Assembly: GCA_030146385.1 (NCBI GenBank) | Contig: JASLBX010000329.1 | Span: 1-14,557, forward strand | From: Jiangellaceae bacterium | GTDB taxonomy: Bacteria; Actinomycetota; Actinomycetes; Jiangellales; Jiangellaceae | Direction: 5' to 3' | Length of the DNA: 14,557 nt | Shown: positions 6,515 through 14,105 of the stretch, piece by piece | How the letters are laid out: each line of letters opens with the position of its first letter | Numbering within the stretch: the stretch's first letter is position 1 | Made by a program: the position numbers and the translations under genes | The notes under the pieces: model-generated | Told to the model about the DNA's origin: nothing | The model's database searches: none | The model's input: only the letters and a program-made list of their open reading frames with translations

Positions 6515-6701
6515 CGATCAGATGACCTGCTCCGGCCGTGACCTGCACCGCCTTCGGCCGTTCCTCACCTGATCGTCGGCAGTCCACATGACGAGATGCG
6601 ATCAGGTGAGCCGCACCGGCCATAACCAGCAGCGATCCCGCGCCGGCCACACCTGATCGTTCCGCCCGCGACGATCAGGTGACATATCGACGATCAGGTG
6701 A
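6515..6701. repeat. Cluster of six copies of an 11-base motif, CGATCAGGTGA
   Basis: The motif CGATCAGGTGA occurs on the plus strand at 6515-6525 (one mismatch), 6599-6609, 6672-6682 and 6691-6701. It occurs on the minus strand at 6565-6575 and 6649-6659 (one mismatch). The cluster fills the gap between the der stop codon and the rhodanese gene start. Neighbouring inverted copies can pair into hairpins of 11-12 bp, and the last two copies form a direct repeat CGACGATCAGGTGA separated by CATAT. The unit is too short and irregular for CRISPR. It may be a multi-site operator, a decaying repeat family, or RNA hairpins after der. Confidence 0.75.
6650..6681 (-). terminator. Perfect 11-bp hairpin downstream of der, possible terminator
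   Basis: CACCTGATCGT (6650-6660) and ACGATCAGGTG (6671-6681) pair perfectly around a 10-base loop, 28 bases past the der stop. It has no U-tract, which is common in actinobacterial terminators. A second hairpin with 12-bp arms (6564-6575 with 6599-6610) follows. Both are made from the 11-base repeat, so a binding-site role is equally possible. Confidence 0.4.
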
Positions 6702-6709
6702 CCAACAAG

Positions 6710-8113
6710 CTAGGTGCGGGACCTGCGTTCGCGGACCCGCATCGTGATCTCGATCGGCGTGCCGGTGAAGTCGAACTCCTCCCGCAGCCGGCGCTCGATG
6801 AACCGCCGGTACGCCGCCTCCAGGAACCCGGTGGTGAACAGAACGAACTTCGGTGGACGCGTCGACGCCTGGGTCCCGAACAGAATGCGCGGCTGCCGCC
6901 CACCCCGCATAGGATGCGGATGCGCCGCGACCAACTGGCCCAGGAAGGCGTTCAGCCGTCCGGTCGGCACCCGCGTCTCCCAGCCGGCGAGCGCGGTGTC
7001 GATCGCAGGGACGAGCCGGTCGGCGTGCCGCCCGGTCTTCGCCGAGATGTTCACCCGGGGAGCCCACGTGACGCGAACCAATTGCCGGTCGATCTCGCGC
7101 TCCAACTGCGGCCGTCGCTCGTCGTCCAGCAGGTCCCACTTGTTGTAGGCGAGCACAAGAGCGCGGCCGGCCTCGATGACGCTGGTGATGATCCGCAGGT
7201 CCTGCTCGGACAAGGGCTCGCTGGCGTCGATGAGGACCACCGCCACCTCGCACCGGTCGAGAGCCGCGGCCGTGCGCAGAGACGCGAAGTACTCCGCGCC
7301 GGACGCCTCGCGCACCCGACGGCGGATGCCGGCCGTGTCGATGAACGTCCAGGTCCGGCCGCCGAGTTCGATCAGTTCGTCCACGGGGTCGACGGTCGTG
7401 CCGGCCACGGGGTCGACCACGACCCGCTCGGCTCCGGCCAGCCGGTTGAGCAGGCTCGACTTGCCCACGTTCGGCTTGCCGATCAAAGCGACGCGCCGCG
7501 GACCGGCGTCTTCGGCGTCGAAGGTCTCGGCCGGCGCCTCCGGCAGTGCCTCGAGCACCGCGTCGAGCAGGTCACCGCTGCCCCGGCCGTGCAGCGCCGA
7601 CACCGGATGCGGCTCGCCGAGCCCCAGGTTCCACAGCGCGGCCGCGTCGGCCTCGCCGGACGGACCGTCCACCTTGTTCGCGGCCAGGATCACCGGCTTG
7701 CCCGAGCGCCGCAGCACGCGCCCGACCTGCTCGTCGGCATCCGTCGCGCCGACCGGCACGTCCACCACGAAGATCACCGAGTCAGCCGCCGCGGCGGCGA
7801 TCTCCGCCTGTGCGGCAATCTGCGCGGCCATGCCTTCGGCCCCGGGGTCCCAGCCACCGGTGTCGACCAGCGTGAACCGCCGCCCCGCCCACATCGCGTC
7901 GTACGCGACCCGGTCCCGCGTCACACCGGGCACGTCCTCCACGACCGCTTCGCGCCGTCCCAGGATCCGGTTGACCAGCGTTGACTTGCCGACGTTCGGC
8001 CGTCCCACGACCGCCACGACCGGCAGCGGCCCGGCATCGGCCTCGTCGACGAAGGCAGACTCGTCCGTGAGCAACTCGGCGTGTGGACCCGCTGTATGCA
8101 GATCGTCAGTCAC
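6710..8113 (-). CDS. der: Ribosome-assembly GTPase Der (EngA)
   Basis: A 467-residue double GTPase that acts in 50S ribosomal subunit maturation. The first G domain has GRPNVGKST (37-45), DTGGW (84-88) and NKVD (146-149). The second has GKPNVGKSS (212-220), DTAG (259-262) and NKWD (324-327). The carboxy-terminal KH-like domain ends in FDFTGTPIEITMRVRERR. Length fits the family. I chose the GTG at 8113: it overlaps the plsC stop codon in GTGA, has GGGAG upstream, and leaves a short acidic leader typical of actinobacterial Der. The open frame continues to 8362 inside plsC, which is shadow. It is the third gene of a cmk-plsC-der transcription unit and probably depends on translational coupling to plsC. 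No key residues are missing. Confidence 0.96.
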   Translation of the reverse strand: MTDDLHTAGPHAELLTDESAFVDEADAGPLPVVAVVGRPNVGKSTLVNRILGRREAVVEDVPGVTRDRVAYDAMWAGRRFTLVDTGGWDPGAEGMAAQIAAQAEIAAAAADSVIFVVDVPVGATDADEQVGRVLRRSGKPVILAANKVDGPSGEADAAALWNLGLGEPHPVSALHGRGSGDLLDAVLEALPEAPAETFDAEDAGPRRVALIGKPNVGKSSLLNRLAGAERVVVDPVAGTTVDPVDELIELGGRTWTFIDTAGIRRRVREASGAEYFASLRTAAALDRCEVAVVLIDASEPLSEQDLRIITSVIEAGRALVLAYNKWDLLDDERRPQLEREIDRQLVRVTWAPRVNISAKTGRHADRLVPAIDTALAGWETRVPTGRLNAFLGQLVAAHPHPMRGGRQPRILFGTQASTRPPKFVLFTTGFLEAAYRRFIERRLREEFDFTGTPIEITMRVRERRSRT

Positions 8114-8763
8114 GTGATCTCGCTCCCGAGTTGTCGATGGGTATCGGCGTGATGCGCCACAAGCGCGTCCCGCAGCTGATCGCTCACAGCGTCCAGCGCC
8201 GCACGGGACCGGCGGCCTCCTGCCTCCACCCGAACCGGCGCGCCGAACACCACATCCAGTCGAGTTCGTAGCCGCGGCATTGATCCAAGCGTACGTCCCC
8301 TGGCTCCCGAACCCAGGAAAACCACCGGAACCACCGGCGCACCGGACCGCAGCGCGAACCACGCCAGACCCGGCCGCAGCTCCGAGAAGTCGCCCGCGCC
8401 TCGGGTCCCCTCCGGGTAGACCGCCACGACGCGCCCAGCGTCCAGCACACCGAGGACCGCCTTCATGACCGCTCGATCCGGCTGATCACGGTCGACGGGG
8501 ATCTGGCCGACGGCGCGCAGCACCCAGCCGACCGGACCCCGGAACATCTCGTGCTTGGCCAGCGTGTGGACCGGACGCGGGGAAACGCCGAACAACAGCG
8601 GGCCGTCGACAAAACCCAGGTGGTTCGGCGCCAGGATCACCGGCCCAGAATCCGGCACGTGCTCGGCGCCGCGGACGTGGACCGACCACGCGGCCCTGAC
8701 CAGCGCGCGGCAGAGCCGGCCACCGCCCGCGGCCCCCCTGGCAGTCGGCAACCGTTCATTCAC
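8110..8763 (-). CDS. 1-acyl-sn-glycerol-3-phosphate acyltransferase family protein (PlsC-like)
   Basis: A 217-residue acyltransferase of the PlsC/LPLAT family, which transfers an acyl chain to lysophosphatidic acid or a related lysolipid at the inner face of the membrane. The catalytic block NHLGFVD (47-53) holds the His-x4-Asp pair. LAKHEMF (68-74) and YPEGTR (116-121) match the substrate-binding blocks, and GAPVVPV (141-147) is the fourth block. There is no strong transmembrane helix; the amino-terminal amphipathic stretch may anchor it. Its ATG at 8763 overlaps the cmk stop in ATGA, and its own stop overlaps the der start, so all three genes are tightly coupled. Between cmk and der, this gene is the standard actinobacterial companion. 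Exact acyl-acceptor specificity cannot be told from sequence. Confidence 0.93.
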   Translation of the reverse strand: MNERLPTARGAAGGGRLCRALVRAAWSVHVRGAEHVPDSGPVILAPNHLGFVDGPLLFGVSPRPVHTLAKHEMFRGPVGWVLRAVGQIPVDRDQPDRAVMKAVLGVLDAGRVVAVYPEGTRGAGDFSELRPGLAWFALRSGAPVVPVVFLGSGARGRTLGSMPRLRTRLDVVFGAPVRVEAGGRRSRAALDAVSDQLRDALVAHHADTHRQLGSEIT

Positions 8764-9491
8764 GAGGGCGTCACGCCCGTTCTGGCCTGCACCACGTCGA
8801 GCACGGCAGCCACCGTGTCGTCCAGCGTCAAGTGCGAGGAATCCACCACGACGACGCCCTCCGCCGCTTCGAAGAACCGGGAGACGGTCGAGTCGTCAGC
8901 GTCGCGGCGCAAGACCTGGTCACGGGTACGGGCCAGGGCAGTCTCGTCGTCGACACCGTGCAGCTCGAGCGCCCGCCTGGCCAGCCGGGCCTCCTCACTC
9001 GCGGTGAGCAGCACCCGCACCGGCGCGTCCGGTGCGATCACAGTGGTGATGTCGCGGCCTTCGACCACCACTCCCCCGGCGTCGACGACGGCGCGCTGGC
9101 GCTCGCGCATATCGGCTCGAACCGCCAGATTGGTCGCCACCAGGCTGACCAACTCGGAGATGCGAGTCTCGCGGATCGCCGAACTGACGTCCGTGCTCCC
9201 GACGTGGACGGTCGGCGCGGCCGGGTCCGTCCCCATCTCCAGGGGCAACTCCGGGGCCAGCTGCGCCACCTTCTCCGTGTCGGCCAGCTCGACCCCGTTG
9301 TCCAGCAGCCACCAGGTCAGCGCCCGGTACATGGCACCGGTGTCGAGGTAGCGCATGCGAAGGGCCATGGCGACCCGCCGGGCGACTGTGGATTTTCCCG
9401 AACCGGACGGCCCGTCGATCGCGATCACCAGGCTCGAGGGGTCCACGCCCGCCGCCGGTCCGGAATCCGGCGTTCCGCTAGCTTTCGCCAC
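8760..9491 (-). CDS. cmk: Cytidylate kinase
   Basis: A 243-residue cytoplasmic kinase that phosphorylates CMP and dCMP with ATP, feeding CDP to nucleotide and phospholipid synthesis. The P-loop GPSGSGKST lies at 27-35, DTGAMYRA at 50-57 and VVEGRDITT at 142-150, and a lid region rich in Arg follows (EEARLARRALE). I chose the GTG at 9491, with GAGGAG about 10 bases upstream. It gives a normal length with a short polar leader before LVIAIDGPSG. The open frame runs further to 9680, but that part is unlike any kinase leader and overlaps the divergent promoter region. In most actinobacteria cmk follows tyrA directly. Here about 3.2 kb of reversed genes lie between them, so cmk needs its own promoter within 9492-9678. 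Confidence 0.95.
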   Translation of the reverse strand: MAKASGTPDSGPAAGVDPSSLVIAIDGPSGSGKSTVARRVAMALRMRYLDTGAMYRALTWWLLDNGVELADTEKVAQLAPELPLEMGTDPAAPTVHVGSTDVSSAIRETRISELVSLVATNLAVRADMRERQRAVVDAGGVVVEGRDITTVIAPDAPVRVLLTASEEARLARRALELHGVDDETALARTRDQVLRRDADDSTVSRFFEAAEGVVVVDSSHLTLDDTVAAVLDVVQARTGVTPS

Positions 9492-9678
9492 GCTCCAGTC
9501 TCTCCTCGCCCTGCGTCGGTCTCGGTCCGGCACGAGCGTAGTTCGTCGGGCCTGTCGACAACCCGCCAGGCCCACCTCACCTGCGAATTCAAAGCGGACA
9601 GTCGCCTCAACCCGCAACGAGTTCGGTGGTAAGTTCACCCTCGGGTCAGGCGTGAAGACGCTGGGAGCGGCGGGAGGC

Positions 9679-10485
9679 ATGACGACAGGCGCTCGGGTAG
9701 AGGCGCCCCGGGCGCCAGAGCACGATCAAGCTACCGTGCGCGACCGCGGGCGGTGGCTCATCAGTGATCGCAAGCGGTTGCTCATCGCCGTTCGAGAAGC
9801 CCTGTTCATCATCATCGCCACACAGCTCTACTCCAGAGTTCGCGGGATCGCCGACAGCCAGATCCATGTGGCGTACGACAACGCCGAGCGCATCATCGCC
9901 CTCGAGCGCGCGCTGAACATCTTCGAGGAGCGATCCATCCAGCGAGCCGTGATCGGTAACGAGGCGATCGTCCACATCGCCAACACCATCTACATCTGGG
10001 GCTTCGCGCCCTTGGTGATCGGTACCCTGGCCTGGCTGATCATCCGGCGGCCCGCGCACTACGCGCTGTTCCGAAATGCGCTGCTCGCCTCGGGCGCGGT
10101 GGCGCTGGTGCTGTTCGCCACGTTCCCGCTCGCGCCCCCGCGGTTCATGCCGCACTACGGCTTCGTCGACACCGTCGAGTTGCACGCGTCCTGGTACCGC
10201 ACGTTCAACGGCTCGGCCGTGGTCAACGAGTACGCCGCCATGCCCAGCCTGCACTTCGGCTGGGTGCTGCTGGCGGGAATCGCGATCGCCACCCTGACGC
10301 GGTATCGCCCGCTCCGCATCGCGGCCATCGCCGTGCCGTTGCTGATGTTCGCCGCCATCGTCATCACGGCCAACCACTACTTCGTGGACGGCGTCGTCGG
10401 CGCGGCCGTCGTCACATGCGGGCTGGCCGGCGCCTACGGGATGCGGCGCCGGTTCGGCTCCGGCCTGCCCGGCGGCCTCCGGTAG
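9679..10485 (+). CDS. PAP2-superfamily membrane enzyme (inositolphosphotransferase/phosphatase-like)
   Basis: A 268-residue membrane protein with about five hydrophobic helices (roughly 104-123, 134-152, 193-210, 212-230, 236-253). Motif PSLHFG (189-194, His192) and NHYFVDGVVG (232-241, His233 and Asp237) form the two conserved histidine blocks of the PAP2 phosphatase/phosphotransferase family. NAERIIALERALNIFEERS (69-87) and PLAPPRFMP are typical of the actinobacterial branch related to Aur1/Ipt1 inositol phosphotransferases. It may dephosphorylate or transfer a lipid-linked phosphate at the outer membrane face; the substrate is unknown. I chose the ATG at 9679, with GGGAGC about 10 bases upstream; the open frame back to 9355 is the antisense of cmk. 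It is divergent from cmk and followed after 106 bases by the lipoprotein gene on the same strand. Confidence 0.88.
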   Translation: MTTGARVEAPRAPEHDQATVRDRGRWLISDRKRLLIAVREALFIIIATQLYSRVRGIADSQIHVAYDNAERIIALERALNIFEERSIQRAVIGNEAIVHIANTIYIWGFAPLVIGTLAWLIIRRPAHYALFRNALLASGAVALVLFATFPLAPPRFMPHYGFVDTVELHASWYRTFNGSAVVNEYAAMPSLHFGWVLLAGIAIATLTRYRPLRIAAIAVPLLMFAAIVITANHYFVDGVVGAAVVTCGLAGAYGMRRRFGSGLPGGLR

Positions 10486-10591
10486 CCCACCGAGGGTCTC
10501 ACCGATTTCACGCGGAACCGCCCGGGCGCCGGCCGCGTCCAACCGATATTCACGCGACGGACGGTCGCCCCGGAGAGCTAAGGATGATCTC

Positions 10592-12649
10592 ATGCGTGCT
10601 CGGCTCGGATTCCTCACCGCGGCCACGCTGACCCTGGCCGCATGCACTGGCGGCAGCGGCGGAACTGAACCGCCGTCCGGAAACGATCCGGTTCAGCCAT
10701 TCACCGACGACGTTATGCTGGTCAGCTCGCTGGTGTCCTTCGACGCCTGTGACGACCTGCTGTCCTACGTGAAGGAGCACGCGCTCGAGATGGTAGGGCC
10801 GTGGGGCCTCGGCGGTGGCGGCGGGATCTCCATCGAGGAAGGCGCCGGTGACGACGCCGCCATGGACGCCGCTGCCGGGGCGGAGGTGGCCGAGGAGTCC
10901 GCCGCGGGACGCGCTGCCCCGGCGCCGGTCGAGGGCGAGGACTACTCGGGGACGAACGTTCAGGAGGCCGGTGTCGACGAGCCGGACACGGTGAAGACAG
11001 ACGGTGAGCGGCTGTACCTCATCCGCGGCGAGTACCTCGACATCGTCGACGTCACCGGCCCGTCCCCCCGGCTGCTGTCCAGTGTCGACGTCGGCGGCTG
11101 GGGCCACCAGATGCTGCGCGCAGGCGACCGGCTGCTGGTCTTCGGCCAGGTCGACGGAGGTGTCCACCCGCTCGCGCAGGAGTCCGCCGGGCTCCACTGG
11201 CCGTCCGGCACCACGCTCTCGCTGTACGACGTCGGAAACCCGGACAGCCCTGAGCTGGTCTCGACCCTCCAGCTCGACGGCTGGGTCGCGTCGGCCCGGC
11301 TCATCGACGGCGTCGCACGAGTGGTGCTGAACGCCCAACCCGTGGGGCTGCCGTTCGCCACACCCGAAGGCAGCGGACTGCGCGCCGAGCGCGAGGCCAC
11401 CGAGAAGAACCGCCAGATCATCGAAGAGTCCACGGTCGACAACTGGATCCCGTACTACATCAGGACCGGGGCCGACGGCAGTGCGGACGAAGGAGCCTTG
11501 CTGCCGTGCGAGCAGATTCACCACCCTCGCGACTTTTCCGGTCTGGGCACGACGACCGTGCTGTCGCTGGACCTCGACGGCGAGCTGTTCCTCGGCGGCG
11601 GCGCGGCGGTCCTGGCCGGCGGCGAGACCGTCTACGCCTCCTCCGAGCGCCTGTACGTGGCGACCAACCGGTGGGTCGACTGGGAGAACCTGCCCGAGAA
11701 CGCGTTCCGTGAGGCGAACGAGCGCTACACCACCGACGTGCACGCCTTCGACATCACCGATGCCAGCGCCGCCCGGTATGTGGGCAGCGGCAGCGTCCGT
11801 GGCCACGTCCTCAACCAGTGGTCTATGAGCGCGCATGACGGCGTCCTGCGGGTAGCCACCACTGACGGCTCGCCGTGGTGGGGCTTCGGGGACGAGCAGC
11901 CGGTCTCAGAGAGCTTCGTGACGACGTTCGCCGAACGGGACGGCGAGCTCGTGCAACTAGGCCAGGTCGGCGGACTCGGTAGGGGCGAGCGAATCTACGC
12001 CGTCCGGTTCATGGGCGATGTCGGATACGTCGTGACGTTCCGCGAGACCGACCCGCTCTACACGCTGGACCTGTCCAGGCCGGAGAACCCGCGGGTGCTC
12101 GGCGAACTGAAGATCCTCGGCTACTCGGCCTACCTGCACCCGGTCGGGGACGGGCTGGTGCTGGGCGTCGGCCAGGACGCCGACGAGGACGGCCGGACCA
12201 GGGGCCTGCAGCTGTCGCTGTTCGACGTGTCGAACCTGGCCGATCCGCAGCGCATCCACCAGGTGACGCTCCACGATGCCTACACCGAGGCCGAGTGGGA
12301 CCACCACGCGTTCCTGCACTGGCCGGCGACTGGGCTGACCGTCATCCCGTACCAGTCGTGGAGCTGGGACGAAGAGACTGAGATCGAGAAGGCCGACAAC
12401 GGCGCTCTCGCCTACACGCTCGACCGGACGGCCGGGTTCACCGACCGCGGCCGCGTGACGCACCTGCCCGACGAGGACGCCGACTCGCGCAGCCAGCGGT
12501 ACTGGGACGTGTCGTGGCGGGCCTCCATCCAGCGGTCGGCCGTGATCGGCGACGCGCTTTACACGATAAGTGATCTCGGCGTGCTGGCGAGTGACCTCAC
12601 CACACTCGCCGAAGAGGCCTGGCTCACCCTGCCGTCCCGCCAGGGGTGA
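10592..12649 (+). CDS. Secreted beta-propeller lipoprotein
   Basis: A 685-residue exported lipoprotein. A short signal peptide ends in the lipobox LTLAAC with Cys18 as the predicted lipidated residue, so the mature protein is anchored outside the membrane. A low-complexity Gly/Ala/Glu linker (about 72-115) is followed by TNVQEAGVDEPDTVKTDG (121-138), the hallmark of the secreted beta-propeller family found in archaea and bacteria. Repeated blade-like segments follow, such as LYLIRGEYLDIVDV, TLSLYDVGNPDSPELV, YTLDLSRPENPRVLG and LSLFDVSNLADPQRI. The function of the family is unknown; binding of a ligand or protein at the cell surface is a guess. AAGGA lies 7 bases before the ATG. Its TGA is immediately followed by the tyrA stop on the other strand, with no base in between. 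It is probably co-transcribed with the PAP2 gene, though a separate promoter in the 106-base gap is possible. Confidence 0.9.
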   Translation: MRARLGFLTAATLTLAACTGGSGGTEPPSGNDPVQPFTDDVMLVSSLVSFDACDDLLSYVKEHALEMVGPWGLGGGGGISIEEGAGDDAAMDAAAGAEVAEESAAGRAAPAPVEGEDYSGTNVQEAGVDEPDTVKTDGERLYLIRGEYLDIVDVTGPSPRLLSSVDVGGWGHQMLRAGDRLLVFGQVDGGVHPLAQESAGLHWPSGTTLSLYDVGNPDSPELVSTLQLDGWVASARLIDGVARVVLNAQPVGLPFATPEGSGLRAEREATEKNRQIIEESTVDNWIPYYIRTGADGSADEGALLPCEQIHHPRDFSGLGTTTVLSLDLDGELFLGGGAAVLAGGETVYASSERLYVATNRWVDWENLPENAFREANERYTTDVHAFDITDASAARYVGSGSVRGHVLNQWSMSAHDGVLRVATTDGSPWWGFGDEQPVSESFVTTFAERDGELVQLGQVGGLGRGERIYAVRFMGDVGYVVTFRETDPLYTLDLSRPENPRVLGELKILGYSAYLHPVGDGLVLGVGQDADEDGRTRGLQLSLFDVSNLADPQRIHQVTLHDAYTEAEWDHHAFLHWPATGLTVIPYQSWSWDEETEIEKADNGALAYTLDRTAGFTDRGRVTHLPDEDADSRSQRYWDVSWRASIQRSAVIGDALYTISDLGVLASDLTTLAEEAWLTLPSRQG

Positions 12650-13741
12650 TCAACGTATGTGCCAGCCCTTGGCGGTGAGGGCTTTGGCGAGAACCGAATC
12701 CAGGCCCGGCCGGACGTCCAGCTCGACCAGCCCGACCGGCTGGCCCGGGCTGTGCTCGATGCGCACATCCTCGACGTTGACTCCTGCCGCCCCAGTATCG
12801 GCGAACAGCGCGGCGAGCTGGCCGGGACGGTCGTCGACCACGACGGTGACCGTCGCGTACTCGACATGAGGCGTGCCGTGTTTGCCGGGCAGGCGCGACC
12901 GCCCGTCCAGGCCACCGGTAAGCACGGCCCTCAGTGCCGTCCGGCCGTTCGCGTCACTCGCAGCGTCCAGGGCATCCAGGACACGGTCGAGATCCGCCCG
13001 GAACGCCCGCAGGATGCTCGCCACGGCGGCCGCGTTGGCGGTCAGGATCTCGGTCCACAGGCCGGGATCGCCGGCCGCCACCCGGGTCACGTCCGTGACG
13101 CCCTGGCCGGCCAGGCGAACCTCGTGCGTCGGCGCTTCTACAAACCGTACGGCCATCAGAGCGGCCACTACATGTGGCGCGTGGGAGACCAGTGCCACAG
13201 CCGCGTCATGCTCAGCCGCCGGCATCGTGACCGGGAGCCCGCCCGCGAGCCGCGCCACCGCGAGCGCACGGGTCACCGCGTGCGGGTCGGTGGCCTCGTC
13301 GGGGCACAGCACCCACGGCCGTCCCTCGAACAGATCGACCAGAGCTCCCTTGGGACCGGAGATCTCCCGGCCCGCCATCGGGTGGCCGCCCACGTACCGT
13401 CCGGGGTCTGCTGCCTGCGCCCGCACCTGCCGTACCGGAATGGCCTTCACACTGGCCACGTCGGTGACATACTCGGCGCTCCCGTCGGCGAGGACCCGCA
13501 CCACTTCGGTCGCGGTCGCCTCCGGCGGAACGGCCACGACCGCGATCGCGGCCCTTCCGGAGCCGTCGTCCACCCGTCCGGCACCGAGCCGGACCGCCTC
13601 GGCGAGCGCCTCCGAGTTGGCATCCCGGAGCCGGACGTCCACTTCAGCGCGCCGCAGGGCGAGACCCAGAGAGGTGCCGAGCAGGCCGGTACCGACGATG
13701 AGGACGCCCCCGGCCAGGACGGTGCCGTTCTGCGCGGTCAT
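12650..13741 (-). CDS. tyrA: Prephenate dehydrogenase with ACT domain
   Basis: A 363-residue cytoplasmic enzyme of tyrosine synthesis, converting prephenate to 4-hydroxyphenylpyruvate with NAD(P). The Rossmann motif GTGLLG lies at 17-22. GGHPMAGRE (118-126, His120) and SHAPHVVAA (186-194) match the substrate and catalytic blocks. A carboxy-terminal ACT domain (about 295-363, with VVDDRPGQLAALFAD) probably senses tyrosine or another amino acid for feedback control. I chose the ATG at 13741 because it overlaps the aroH stop as ATGA. The open frame runs back to 13882 within aroH, which is shadow. Placed with aroH, it completes the step from chorismate through prephenate toward tyrosine. It ends exactly where the convergent lipoprotein gene ends. 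Confidence 0.95.
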   Translation of the reverse strand: MTAQNGTVLAGGVLIVGTGLLGTSLGLALRRAEVDVRLRDANSEALAEAVRLGAGRVDDGSGRAAIAVVAVPPEATATEVVRVLADGSAEYVTDVASVKAIPVRQVRAQAADPGRYVGGHPMAGREISGPKGALVDLFEGRPWVLCPDEATDPHAVTRALAVARLAGGLPVTMPAAEHDAAVALVSHAPHVVAALMAVRFVEAPTHEVRLAGQGVTDVTRVAAGDPGLWTEILTANAAAVASILRAFRADLDRVLDALDAASDANGRTALRAVLTGGLDGRSRLPGKHGTPHVEYATVTVVVDDRPGQLAALFADTGAAGVNVEDVRIEHSPGQPVGLVELDVRPGLDSVLAKALTAKGWHIR

Positions 13742-14100
13742 CGCGGCAGGTCCGTCCGCAGCTCGCGGGCGCCGTGCAGGTACACGTGGCGGATCTGATC
13801 GCGCGGGACGTCGAGTTCCGCGTGCGCGAGCAGCCGCACGACCCTGGGCATGGCACCGACAACCTCGAGCTCCTGCGCACACAGCAGGGGCACATCGGTG
13901 ATGCCGATGTCGCGAGCCGCGTACGCGGGAAACTCCGACCTGATGTCAGATGTGGCGGTGAACACGATGCTGATCAAGCCCTCCGGTGTGACGCCGTTGC
14001 GGTCCATCAGCTCACGGACCAGCTCAGCCACCCGCTCGAGGAGGTGGTCGCGTTCGTCGATGTCGAGCTGGGTAGCTCCGCGCAGCGCGTGGACGGCCAT
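13738..14100 (-). CDS. aroH: Chorismate mutase, AroH type
   Basis: A 120-residue monofunctional chorismate mutase that rearranges chorismate to prephenate for tyrosine and phenylalanine synthesis. It matches the Bacillus subtilis AroH trimer family rather than the helical AroQ type. ALRGAT holds Arg7, FTATSDI and FPAYAARDIG follow, and PLLCAQELEV contains Cys74 and Glu77. PRVVRLL contains Arg89 and HVYLHGA contains Tyr107. These correspond to the active-site Arg7, Cys75, Glu78, Arg90 and Tyr108 of the B. subtilis enzyme. The ATG at 14100 lies 5 bases after the upstream stop codon. Its TGA overlaps the tyrA start as ATGA, so the two enzymes of consecutive steps are translated in a coupled way. 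Confidence 0.95.
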   Translation of the reverse strand: MAVHALRGATQLDIDERDHLLERVAELVRELMDRNGVTPEGLISIVFTATSDIRSEFPAYAARDIGITDVPLLCAQELEVVGAMPRVVRLLAHAELDVPRDQIRHVYLHGARELRTDLPR

Positions 14101-14105
14101 GGCGG

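Noticed and set aside
6515..6701. CRISPR array
   Set aside because: The repeat unit is 11 bases, orientation alternates and spacing is irregular, with no cas genes.
6698..7984. Long open frame of 428 codons on the plus strand opposite der
   Set aside because: Der is certain on the other strand from its GTPase motifs, and this frame shows only low-complexity Arg-rich sequence.
10550..11836. Open frame of 428 codons on the minus strand inside the lipoprotein gene
   Set aside because: The plus-strand product has a signal peptide and a known family signature; the minus frame has neither.
12659..13798. Open frame of 379 codons on the plus strand opposite tyrA
   Set aside because: It is the antisense shadow of tyrA with no domain and no Shine-Dalgarno.
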